From NCBI GenBank assembly GCA_037447655.1, contig JBBHKE010000436.1:36677-100676 (forward strand): a stretch of 64,000 bases of DNA, in the 5' to 3' direction. How positions within the stretch are numbered: position 1 is the stretch's first letter; every line of letters starts with the position of its first letter. Under the pieces are notes generated by a model. The model saw nothing but the letters and a program-made list of their open reading frames with translations. It was not told where the DNA came from and did not search any database. The stretch is from Zygnema cylindricum. Taxonomy: Eukaryota; Streptophyta; Zygnematophyceae; Zygnematales; Zygnemataceae. Made by a program: the position numbers and the translations under genes. Below are positions 30,900 to 41,592 of the stretch, piece after piece.

Positions 30900-31400
30900 G
30901 AGGTTACGGACGAAAAACTGACAGAATAAGACAAATATTAAGCCTTTGCTAATGACTAAGCATACTCCAAGTATGTATTTTTAGTAGGCCGTGGATTGCA
31001 AGAGTGACGAAGTTTTGTAGTTTTTGTTCCATTTGGCTTTACTTTACTGTTTTTAAATATGTTCGAAGTTTAAAGATTTAGTACTAAAGAGTTATCATAC
31101 AATATTTTAGAGGTAATACGTCATGTAGTGTGTCTCTTACTATAACGTCATTATTTTTGCAAATTTTTTTGTACTTCATTGTGAAGCATGTATGCCAAAA
31201 CAATGTATAATACGACCATTTTCTGAAACATGATTTCTTTTTTGCAATCTATGCGAATGTGTTAGGGCGATGGTTCATCATGCTCAATGTGTTTCCGTGT
31301 GTTTATTATTCACCTATAGGAAACATGATGTTGGAACAAAGGGACAATTTTTTTGATTTTAGCTTTATTTAACAAACATGTTGTTTTTTACGTCATTGAT
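30900..31400. other. No gene recognised
   Basis: AT-rich DNA between the transposase remnant and the right-hand subterminal repeats of the same element; probably its decayed 3' region. Confidence 0.4.
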
Positions 31401-32075
31401 ATTAGGCGACGAGCATACCTCATCGCCGGTTGCACTCGGATCAGTGACATGGACTATTGCATTGTACTTTGTTCAGCGATGCCAGTTACTCGTCGTCGGT
31501 AGGTTTTCTAGCGATGACATCGCTTAATAGCCGAAAGATTTTGCACCGATGACACAACGTTCTTTTTGGTTTTTGGTTAAACATCAATTGCATTATTGTT
31601 GTTTTACAGTTTAGCGAGGACACATTCTCGTTGCCGGTTCGTCTTTCGGTAAGAGAAAGTACCAAAACCAAATTATTAGTCAGCGATAACAATAAGGTTT
31701 ATAATCCAGCGACGAAAATGCCTCGTCGCTGGTCGGTCATCCTCCATGACACCCTAAAAAATTTGTCATTTTAAAGTAGACGCAAACATGTACAAAACAA
31801 AATCTTTTGGTAAAGAACTAAAGAAACACATATATCAATAGAATAAAGAGTAATAACATCCTCAATAGAGTACCATTAGCTTAAAAATGTTAAACATAAA
31901 AAAAACATTACAATCATTTATTATTTATGTCAAAAAAGACAATTATTGCTCCTCAATTTAACTATTTTACACACTCCGAAACTGAAAGTAGGCTCTAAAT
32001 TTCAACAAACTTCTCTACCTTTCCACTTTTTGATGAATTTTCCCTTTATTCTCTCATTTGGATTCCCTTTTTATA

Positions 32076-33105
32076 TGAATCTCTGAGACCTCCATAAGTC
32101 CTCAATTGGACAGCTTCCAAGAAGCCTCTAAGATAATCCTGACCACTTTGTGTTTGAGCAAAAATAACTGCCACCCTAGCAGACAAAAACTATGACCACC
32201 TATACCACTGTGAAAGCAAGACTCCACTGAGTCAATAGCAAAAAGAATCTCTGAATTTGCTCCCCTGAGCAGTAAGTTATGGAGGGTCAAACTTGACCTT
32301 TTGTACAGAAGCTCTTTGGGAGAGAGGATCCTATCTCCTAATTTTTCTAAGTCATATCTCTCTCACAGACTCTATCTACTGATGTACGGAACCAATCCGA
32401 TTTCTCCTCCGTACACAAAAGTACAGTCGTCGGTGTACTTTATGTACGGAAATTGTACAACATGGCCTAATTGTCGACACATGTCATATCGGGATCGGTG
32501 TCGTAATCTCCGGAGATACCACGATCCAATGTAATTTCGCCACGTGTCATCCGATGTGGCGATGCCCACAAACCGCTGAATTCTTCTTCCGAGATCTCGG
32601 CGCTAATTCTGGTCGTGCGATTAAATTCATATTTGATCGAAGCCGTAATAAATACATGCGCGGTATTTGTTTCGCTTACGAAATCAATGCGCGGTATTGA
32701 TTTCTTATCCGTACCGCAATTCGTACTTTTACACTACCGGTTCTATGTATCCCGTAAACAATTATAGTTAAATGATTTATCCTACGTAATAATGTTTAAA
32801 TAGTTATCAAACTATATAGTACGTAATACTACTTCAAGACTTAACGGCTAAGGTTACCGGCTACCGGCAGCTTGCCGTTCGGCAGGTACCACGTTCAAAT
32901 CCTGTGGCCGCCGCATATATTTTTACTTAATAAACCCCAAATATATATTTCCCGTAAACCTCAGGATAGCCTAGGTAGCCATGGCTCTAGCTTCCTCTCC
33001 AATTTCTCAGTGACTGCGACAAGTTTGAGAGTTGGAGAGAGAAGTTAGAGGTAGACTGCCTCGGCTTCTTTCTTATTTCTGACCTAGAAAATACTTTAAA
33101 AACCA
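32076..33105 (-). repeat. Solo LTR of a Copia-B-like family
   Basis: Its reverse complement follows the Copia-B LTR from start to end: the AATACATACATTTCAACA-side block, a CCATGGCTCTAGCT block (near 32979), the tRNA-like module, the GTACGG/TTGTAC block (32380-32465), GCAAAAAGAATC and AGTAAGTTATGGAGGGTCAAA. No primer-binding site, gag or polypurine tract adjoins it, so it is a solo LTR left by LTR-LTR recombination. The flanks TTATA and TTAAT could be a worn target duplication. Confidence 0.8.
32845..32902 (+). promoter_or_regulatory. tRNA-like A/B-box module in the solo LTR
   Basis: GGCTAAGGTTACC resembles an A box and CGTTCAAATCC a B box. They have the same spacing and the same antisense direction relative to the LTR as at 8621-8690. 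It cannot fold into a full tRNA as far as I can see. Confidence 0.4.
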
Positions 33106-34360
33106 TTAATTTCTACATGATACATATCATTTCACTACCCTCTTCTATGGCAAACAATATACATAGTCCACTCTAATATGATGTCGGAAATAATTGATAA
33201 AATTTTGCCCCAACCTGAAAAAATAATAAAAATGAGGGTTTTGGTTCAATTGTCGATCTTTTAAAAAATCTAAATACTATGTTTTATAGTTTAAGTGGAA
33301 GAAAAAATTGCACCACATTTTTTAATCTTTTTTATTGTTTGGCTGAAAATACTTTTTAATGACATGTAACGAAAACTAAACAAATACACATTTCTATGTT
33401 TTTGTGTCCGTTTAAAATAACGAATCGACAAGCGTACAAATTACAAAATCGTATATTTTTTTAAAAATGTAACACAAAACGATTCCACAATTACTATTTC
33501 AATAGAGACAAAGTTGATAAAATTTATAAATTTATTTGTTTACTTAAGTTGTCACAGTTTCCTAAACCAAAAACATAAACACGAAAAACATTTTCACTAA
33601 AACATCAATGGTTTGAGTTAGTATGAACTTTTTAATTAAAGTTTTTTTTTTTTGCGCAACGTACCTTTAGACCTACACTAAAGCCACTTTTTACCAATTT
33701 TTGGAAATTGTCTCTAACATTTATACAAATATCGAAAAGAGGAAAATAATACAAAAGAAAATAAAAGTAAGTAAAATACGAAAAATAGTTGCATATTGTT
33801 TCCGTTTCGAAAGAAAGACAACATTGTTCAGCCAAAACATAACAAACGAATTTGTATTTCCATTCTAAACATTCATAAAAATTCTTTCAAAACTCATAAC
33901 CTTAATATTTATAAGCGGTAAAAAAAACAAGCTTCAATAAAACGGTCAACATAAAAAGTGAAAGGAGAGAAACAAAACAAAAACCAAAAAATATATAAAA
34001 AAAGATAGGAGTTACTTTCAAATAAGCCCTCATAAAACAAGAGAAAATAATAAAGATTTGTAAAGACATAACCGAATGGAAAAAAATCAACCAAAAAATG
34101 AAAAGATAACTGATCAGAAGTTATCGTGAGTCTCTAGATATTGTATTTGCATAATTAGAGGAAAATGGCAATTGCTACCTCATACTGGGCCACTTCAGTA
34201 AGAGCATAGGCTCTTGCCACGTCACCAATGGAGGAGTTGGCGGGCAGCAAAATGTTCGCCATTTCGTCTTACACAATTAAAAAATGTAAGAAAACGGCGT
34301 GAAAGTGATGACGTGAGGGACGTGGAATCCATATCAGTGAAAGAGGAGGCGAGACTGTCA
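33106..34360. other. AT-rich, no gene recognised
   Basis: Long A/T runs and no frame with family features. The short minus-strand ORFs near 33632-34094 are low-complexity. Confidence 0.5.
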
Positions 34361-34364
34361 CGGA

Positions 34365-34450
34365 TCCATATTGAAAAATTGGAGAGATTTTCAGGATGGC
34401 AGATCCATATTGAAAAATTGGAGAGATTTTCAGGATGGCAACGCAGTCGT
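34365..34450 (+). repeat. 39-bp tandem duplication
   Basis: A block containing CATATTGAAAAATTGGAGAG and TTTTCAGGATGGCAGAT occurs twice in direct succession, followed by a partial, diverged third piece (CAGATTTTCAAGATGG). The frame stays open through it but there is no other sign of a gene. Confidence 0.85.
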
Positions 34451-34499
34451 CAGATTTTCAAGATGGTGGCGCAGTCGTCAAATTCCACGAAAACCAAAA

Positions 34500-36460
34500 A
34501 AAAAAAAACTAGTTGTGATTGATTTAGGAAGATTCTATTTTGTGAGATCTATTCGCATTTGGCGTTACCATACACTATATAACACCCACGCCAAATGTTA
34601 TATATTTACTTTTTTTTGTATATTTTATTACTCTAATTTATATGCCAATATGGTAAAAAACCCACATTACAGTGAAAAGCTACTCTTTTTAAGGGTCATT
34701 TTGATAAGTTCGATTTTCTTAGAGTTAATATTTATGCTAAAAAAAACTTTTTCTTATATTATAATACATTTTTAATAAAATTGGTGCGAAGTTCTTTATT
34801 TTAAGCGAACGCGCAGAATGTCGAACAACCGTTACAAAGTTATTACGAAAATAAAGGCAAACACATATTATTGTCGTTGAACTATAAAATTTTCACATGT
34901 AAATTTATGTAAATGTTCACGCGTACGATAATGTTGTCGATGGACGAAGCTATGCGAACGAGTTTTTTTTTATGTAATTTAGTCTTTTTGTTTAGTGCAA
35001 TTTCACGTGCGAGCGCGATTTTATTAAATCATTCTTTGTACATTTTTACTTATAAAGGTACAACTTTGCACTGCCAGACACCGTCCGTAGTCCACACTAT
35101 TAAAAATGAACATATTTTGCAAAGAAGGTTATCCTGTTGTCTTCATATGAAATTAATATCCTTGTCGGATGGGCAAGGAAATAAGATGAAATGGATTAGA
35201 GTTTCAATCCATAATTGTTTGAGCTCTTCGCCCCTTGCGGATTCTCGTTCCTCCATAGTGGAGGCCAATCCCTAAAAGGTATAAAGTGGGAGGAGGTAAA
35301 TAAGAAGGCGTACGTGTCCGCATCTCACCTTATAGGTGTATGAAAGAACTAATCCGGGTCCCCTCGCTTAGGATTGAATGGCGAGTGAACTTTTTGGTTT
35401 TCTAAAATAAGGGCTTAGATTAACTCTTAAGGGGGTTCTCATGATGTGACTCCCATAACCCCATCTTCGCTATCATATTCGTCCTTTTTAGCCTCTTTCT
35501 ACTGTCCGGTGCTTGCTCGTTCTACGTGGACGGACCCCCTTCACATTTATCGACCTTAATATTGTTGAGGTTGGTATGCTTTGACGGTATAGACTCCTCC
35601 AACGATTAATCCTCGTTGATAATGGTTTCGTCAGATGGAGATGAAAAGGGCTCGTAATCGGCCGCGCTATCATACCCCTCTTGCACCCGTTGTAGTAATT
35701 ATAAATCTAAGGGTTTCGAAAAAAATCAAATTTGTCTTCTCGTCCTTTTTGGTCGTGCTTCGAGCATCCGCGGTTTAGTTGATTCCTTTTTTTTTTCGCC
35801 AATTCTGTAAGAGCGCGATTGTTGAGTGCGTGGACGAGTGGTTCGGTTCGCGCCAAAATCCATGGCGGCGTCTTCAATTTCGTAGAGATTCGTCAAGATT
35901 CTCCAAAATTTTGGGCGACAATGTCGACGGTCCAATTATGTGTTTTTGAAGCAAACGGTCATCTTATCTAGCGTCTACCTAGCCTCCTCTCTTGTTTTCA
36001 AGGAGCAGACTAGCTACACATTGGATGTGTAAATTTTTTACACGTGGAAAGGTCACGTACGATCCACGATGGATGTTAGATAGGAACCTTACATGTGGCA
36101 TACGCCACGCGACTTCCAACATAGGCCACCAGCCTTTAGACAGGTGGGAATCAAATCTAACGAAAACCACCAAAAAATCTTTGTTAGAGATAGTCCGTGA
36201 CGCATCCTTCACTATCCATTGACATCCAAGATTTGCGACGAATATATTTTTTGAAAATTTTAACGACAAAATTTAAACTACAAAACAAGACAAAACACGG
36301 ACGTTCAAAATGTGCATTCATGTTATTTTAGTTTGCGGCTAGTTGTACAGATACGAGTTTCAGATTTTGTGCTTTTGAAATCTTTGACTGTGCTCGTTAT
36401 CTGAATATGCATACGTGGTTTTAATCAAAATAAAGCACGTAGGCGATAGATTCCTTGTTG
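34500..36460. other. No gene recognised
   Basis: Mixed AT-rich and moderate-GC sequence. The minus-strand ORFs at 35488-35673 and 35726-35935 are basic and composition-driven, with no motif I know. The 35960-36230 segment (CACGTGG and CCACG words) looks like a decayed transposon end, without firm proof. Confidence 0.4.
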
Positions 36461-36467
36461 TCACGAC

Positions 36468-36680
36468 CTGATGGAGAAGGGAACATAATATTTCTGCCAT
36501 TAAAGGTTTCGGTAAGATTATTGTTAGCGCCTAATGGAGAAGGGAACATAATATTACTACTTGTAAAGGTTTCGGTATGATTAGTGTTGGCGCCTAATGG
36601 AGAAGAGGCCTTAGTACTAAAAGGTATATTTTTCGGTAAACTACATTACCTCACTTTTTGCCTGATGGAGCCCAATCCCA
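36468..36680 (+). repeat. Tandem repeat of 62-68 bp, about 3.3 copies
   Basis: CCTGATGGAGAAGGGAACAT and close variants begin at about 36468, 36531, 36593 and 36661, each followed by a GGTTTCGGTA block except in the last partial copy. Confidence 0.8.
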
Positions 36681-36762
36681 ATGGTGAAGTTCCATCGGTC
36701 GAAAAGTGAGGTTGTTTACAAAAATCCAGAGGTCATATGCGCACAAAACGCAGGGAGTAAAC

Positions 36763-36965
36763 TACACCGTCGATCGTATTTAGCGTGTAGAAATTATTAT
36801 AGTAAAGAAAAAATTAGCGTCATTAATTCTAATTCAATGCCAGGAGACGTGGCAAATTATGGCCCACGTCCTTAAATAGCGTCATTTATTCTATTTAAGG
36901 TTCAAGGGTCAAAATTTAGGGGCGCCGAATTAGTGTTCAACACGCTAAATACGATCGACGGTGTA
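36763..36965. mobile_element. 203-bp MITE, copy 1
   Basis: It is bounded by TA dinucleotides with terminal inverted repeats TACACCGTCGATCGTATTTA and its complement at 36946-36965, about 27 bp long in all. It is an inverted, 203-bp counterpart of the element at 46582-46784, sharing the inner ACGTGGCAAATTATGG-like block. TA ends suggest the Tc1/mariner (Stowaway-like) class. Confidence 0.8.
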
Positions 36966-36969
36966 ACGA

Positions 36970-37640
36970 TTACTACGTATAGTGCGCATCAAACGATTTT
37001 GAAAAGTTATTAAATTTCGTACCTCACCTAGCATTTTACTGTTTTCGTACAATTACGTACAGTGTCTGTATATGTCATTTCATTTGAGGGTTATTTTTTT
37101 TTATGGTTTTCAGGGTACATTTTCGTACATTGCGTATGTTTAATTTACAACTGTTTTAGATTTTTCGTACATTTACATACAGTGTCCGTATTTTTTCGTA
37201 CTTTTACGGTTATTTATTCTAGATTTTAAACAGTACGTTGCCGTACCTTTTCGTACTATTAAGTACAGCTGCGTTACATTTGCCGTGTATTTATTGACAT
37301 TTCCGTGCATTTCCGTGCATTTTAGGATTATTAAGCGGGATTTTAGGGTTTTTAGGGTACATTCATGTACGTTTCCGTATATTTCAGTAGAATTGTCTTA
37401 GATTTTCCGTACTTTTATGGTTACTTTTAGGGAACGGTTTCCGTATATATTCGTACATTTACGTATGTCTTCCGTACCTTTTTCATATTTTTTAAGGATT
37501 TTATAGGGTCACGCTTTTCTTACTTTTTTGTACATTACGTACAATTAAAACGTTAGTAATTACGAAAAGTACGAAACAAACGAATAGTACGTTATTTTCT
37601 GAAAAAAGTCGTGATTCGTACGAATTGGACAACTAGGCAA
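36970..37640 (-). repeat. TACGGA/TTTTAGGG-rich dispersed repeat, copy 1
   Basis: Its reverse complement resembles 52800-53600: a GATGCGCA...TGTTTGATGCGCA edge, internal degenerate periods of GTACGGA...CCCTAAAA words, and an edge near 37600-37640 matching TTCAATTCGCACAAA...TTTTTACGA. No protein features. Confidence 0.65.
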
Positions 37641-38682
37641 AAATCCGGACCTCTCGGTATTACACCGTACTGTACCGAATCTTGCGTTTTTCGGCCTCTG
37701 TGAACCTGAGAGATTGGTTTCGCGCATAGTGAGAGGTCCACGTCGCCCACCCGTATAGTTTTTGGCAATCAAATCTATACATCAAACGAAAAAAAAATTC
37801 AGTGCACAGCTCGCAAACCGTGCGGGATATTGTCATACAGCTGTTCCCTTTCACGGGGTCTAGCCATCTGGAGGTGAATTTGCCACGTAGCACTTCCGAT
37901 TGTGTACTGTACGGCTTCTGCATTTTTTGAATTCTTGTGATAAGACTGTTTCGTACGGCACAAATTTCCACGTGGCATCCGCATCTTTTGAGTAATCGTG
38001 ACCGTCCACTCGCCGTATCTGTATATGGACTGTTATGTCCAGTTCAAATATCTGTCGGTGGGATTCAGTCCACGTGGAACTGGAAAGTTTTACGGAACTG
38101 AATATATGTACGGTTACTGTACGGTTACTGTAGTGGATTGTTCTGGACGCTTAACAGTTTGTGTTTGTCTTTTCTTTATTTTGTCTTGACCTGAAACATT
38201 TGCTGCCAGTTCTTTTCATATTCCATTTCTGCAGCTCTCTTTCTTTTTCCTGCCGCAACTTTCTTTCTTTTTTTTTTCTCGTTTTTGTTTTTCTTTTAGT
38301 GTTTATTTCTTTTTACGTAGATATTTATTTACCTTTTCTATTTGTCGTACCTAAACATCTTATTTTTTTGTTTGTTTGTCCTGGAACACGTAGACATCTG
38401 ACACGTGGCACTCGTCTGTGTTTCTGAAGAAAAGTTCACAGAAAACACAAAGAAGCGATAGTAAAAACGTTTAAAAAAATAATCTCAAACGGTACGGCGC
38501 CTTCTCTGTGTACTTTTTCCTTTTCTTTTGTGTTGAATATTTAAAGTGTTTTTTTATTTTCAGAGTCAGCAATGCAAAAATATTTGAAGGAAAAAAAAAA
38601 TTAAAATACGTCATTGTTATTATATCCATTTGTATTTATTATCAACAAGACAAGGGATGAGGGGAGAGTGGCAGTCAGAGGT
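37641..38682. other. No gene recognised
   Basis: Includes a repeated GTACGGTTACT word at 38109-38130 and T-rich stretches. No supported coding region. Confidence 0.4.

Positions 38683-38721
<39 letters not shown>
38683..38721 (+). repeat. Uninterrupted run of 39 guanines
   Basis: A pure G homopolymer followed by a purine flank. It can fold into G-quadruplexes and is prone to length change and sequencing error. Confidence 0.95.
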
Positions 38722-38722
<1 letters not shown>

Positions 38723-39204
38723 GAGGAGATATTTTTTTCTTTGTATGACTGGTTATTACTGGTTGTGAATATTAGGGCAAAAAAATTACTATGTTTAAAA
38801 TTTTTAGGGCAAAAAGTTGAATATATTTGGATATTTTTCGGGCAAGCAGATGGCTATGTTCTAATATTGTTGTTGCTGAGATTTCTTCTTTTCGAAGATA
38901 AACCTAATTTGCAAGTTTCTTACATAATTTTTTGGAGTCGATATAACATTTTTGAATATTACGATATTTATTATTAGGGTTGAATTTTTATTTGAGTAAC
39001 TGCAAACTGTTGTGAGATGAAAGCTTCACAAGTGAAACTCAGTGTTGGTAACTTATTGCGTTAGTTATAACTAGGAGTCAGAATCACACCTAAACTAGAA
39101 TCTTCGTGGTGCTGAAAAATAAAATAAAAATTAAAGTGATGATTCGGAATCACACTTCGAATCGGTTTTAGTGTTAATAACTCTATTTCGGTACCTGTCT
39201 GTCT

Positions 39205-39333
39205 TTCCCCCTCCCTCCCCTCCCCCTCCCCCTCCCCTCCCCTCTCCCCCCTCCCCCCTCCCTCCCTCCCCCTCCCTCCCCTCCCCTCCCCTCCCCTCCC
39301 CTCCCCTCCCCTCCCCTCCCTCCCCCTCCCCTC
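39205..39333 (+). repeat. C-rich CCCTCCCT/CCCCTCC tract
   Basis: About 130 bp of C and T only. The minus strand carries many G3-G5 runs (quadruplex potential). It interrupts what looks like an older short repeat on both sides. Confidence 0.9.
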
Positions 39334-39726
39334 ACGGTAATAAAATTAACTGGTTTTTTTCTCAGCACTGATCCTGTAAATGGTTCAGAAAGTGCCACGT
39401 CATTTGGAACTGAATTAGAATTGATATAAGGAATATAAACTAATCGGTAATTATTTTTGCCTAATAACAATTCTCGGTTTAGTGTTCCATTCATTTTTGT
39501 AATATTTTTTTCTTGTATAAGTTTTTATTTTTCGTCTACATCAAGATAATTTCATGGAAACTGATGTCCATATTTTTTTAGCTTCGTGGCTAATAATTAT
39601 TTTTTTAATTAGGTCAAATGACAGTTCCATTCAGAACTTTCATATCAAACTAGACCCTGCATTGCTATTAGCTTTGTTTTTTGTTTTTTTTTGCCCTTTA
39701 AACTCTCTTTTTGCGGTGCATGCGAG

Positions 39727-39880
39727 TCTGATTAACGGAAAGGTTAGCTTCTTGTTGGAGGTTTCATTTGGTGGTCTTCAATTGAAAGTTGGACAAGTGT
39801 GCACAGAGAAAAACCGATTCAAAGCCGCAACATAATATGAACGCTTATAGTGATACATGGTGTACCATACTGTCCATCGT
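39727..39880. repeat. GCGATGGGCAGTG-family short repeat, partial copy
   Basis: It shares the GGACAAGTGTGCACAGAG and ACTGTCCATCGTTATTTG blocks with the full element at 40437-40724. Confidence 0.6.
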
Positions 39881-40436
39881 TATTTGAGTTCATAAGTTAT
39901 TTGCATTGACACTTTATAGAATCAATTATGTTTTGGAATGTTGGTCCACTTCCTGAAATATTGTTATTAACATTTATTTACGACTTCGGGTCAGGGAAAC
40001 TCTACCTGGAATTGGAGCAATCAGCTTTAGTAGTGATGGGCAGTGTTCACACCTTACATCTCTATTAGTGTTAAATATGGTGTGGTCACTAAAATGTTTT
40101 GAACGAGTAGTAATCCCCATGATTTATTTTTTTAAAAGGAAGTTATCTAAAGGTGAGGGTCTCACCTTTCGTTTGTGATGTGAAGATTAAAAATTGGAAA
40201 TCTATGTGATGAGATAAAGTGCTATTGAGTTCCTGAAATATGGTTCACATGTAGAGGTGAGGTGTGTATTACACCTTACATCACTATTAGAGGCCGTATA
40301 TATTAGTTTTAACACTTTTTTAGAATTAGCTACACCTTTAAGTTTTCGTCACTGATGAGCCACTTAACTACATGTTATTAACAGCTAATTTTTGATTTTG
40401 CGGTAATAAACTTAAATTAGTGTTGTTAACTATTCC

Positions 40437-40724
40437 AGCGATGGGCAGTGCTACAGCGTGTATTGCAGTTAGCGTTCATGTTCTTTTCACCACTTATATC
40501 ATCTTTCTACAGTGCACACGTGTCTAGTTTTCATCTAGAGACCACCAGCCGGAATCTTACCTTTTCATTACAACTTTTCATCTGACAAGTGTGCAATGAG
40601 GAGAATGAGTCTACAGACTGAAAAGAACAAGACGGGGAATAACATTACATGGTTTACTCTAGAACTACTACTATTTGAACGATATCTATAGTGCTACATG
40701 TACTACAGGACACTGCCCATCGCT
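40437..40724. mobile_element. 288-bp MITE with AGCGATGGGCAGTG ends
   Basis: Perfect 14-bp terminal inverted repeats AGCGATGGGCAGTG (40437-40450) and CACTGCCCATCGCT (40711-40724). Related segments occur at 39727-39880, 40030-40060, 41020-41160, 44880-45080, 46930-46945, 51290-51410 and 51850-51970. Confidence 0.7.
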
Positions 40725-41592
40725 ATTTGTGTTTGTGAATCATTAGCCTTGATGAGGATGTAGTATAAACTACACTGAATTATGGCTCGCAACATGGCTG
40801 GTTATGGACCACTGAACCCAACAGTGTTATTAATACTATTTCATGATTTTGGTCAAAAGAAATCGCACTGGTATCGAAGATATTAACCCCAACATCCATG
40901 TAAGGTGTATTTCTTGTAGAACTATTACAGAACTGCTTTAAACTGCTATTGAACCGCTACAAAATCACTGTAGAAGTACTCTTGTGTCACTATTGGCTCT
41001 TACGTTTATTTGGCTACTTACGTCAACTTTTCTTCAAGTACATGGGCCAGTTTTCGTTTGGAAACCACCAATCTGAAGCTAAGAATCTTACCTTTCTATC
41101 ACAACCGTCTAATTATTATCAGGCAAGTGTGCGCAGAGAAAAGTGAGTTTAAGGGCCAAAAGAGTACTAACCTCAATATTGATTTACGCCGTATTACAGT
41201 ACTTCCACACGAACTCCATGTTTATGAACTACTACATGAACACGTACCAGTATTCATGTGAAACAGTTTTTGTCTTACTGTACAGCTCTTTTTATAATTA
41301 TTCGTCTTAACTAGCTTTGATGACAGCTTTGCCAACTATTGCCAACCATAGGAAGCAAATAGCTGAAAATTAGAACTCCTCTCTTTTTTTGAGGCCTTTC
41401 ATATCTTAGCGGGAAAGAAAAGTCATTGTAGTATATATTATTTTAGGCTGTATTCATCTCACGCCGTTTTGTTTTTGTCTTTCTCCTCTGCCAAGTCATT
41501 GTAGCATATGTAATCAATTATATGCCGTATTTATCTCACTCCATTTTTTCTATTTTATTGTTTCATCTCCTCGCTTGCGCAGAGGTTCAACA

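Larger units (their letters stand above)
28600..31740 (+). mobile_element. pogo-like (DDE_1) DNA transposon, decayed
   Basis: A transposase pseudogene is flanked on both sides by clusters of CAGCGACGA/TCGTCGCTG words (28620-28890 and 31400-31740), in both orientations, as expected for subterminal transposase-binding repeats. I could not fix exact termini or a target duplication. Confidence 0.65.

Noticed and set aside
32845-32925. tRNA gene
   Set aside because: A- and B-box-like words exist, but I could not form an acceptor stem and anticodon arm, and the segment is part of an LTR.
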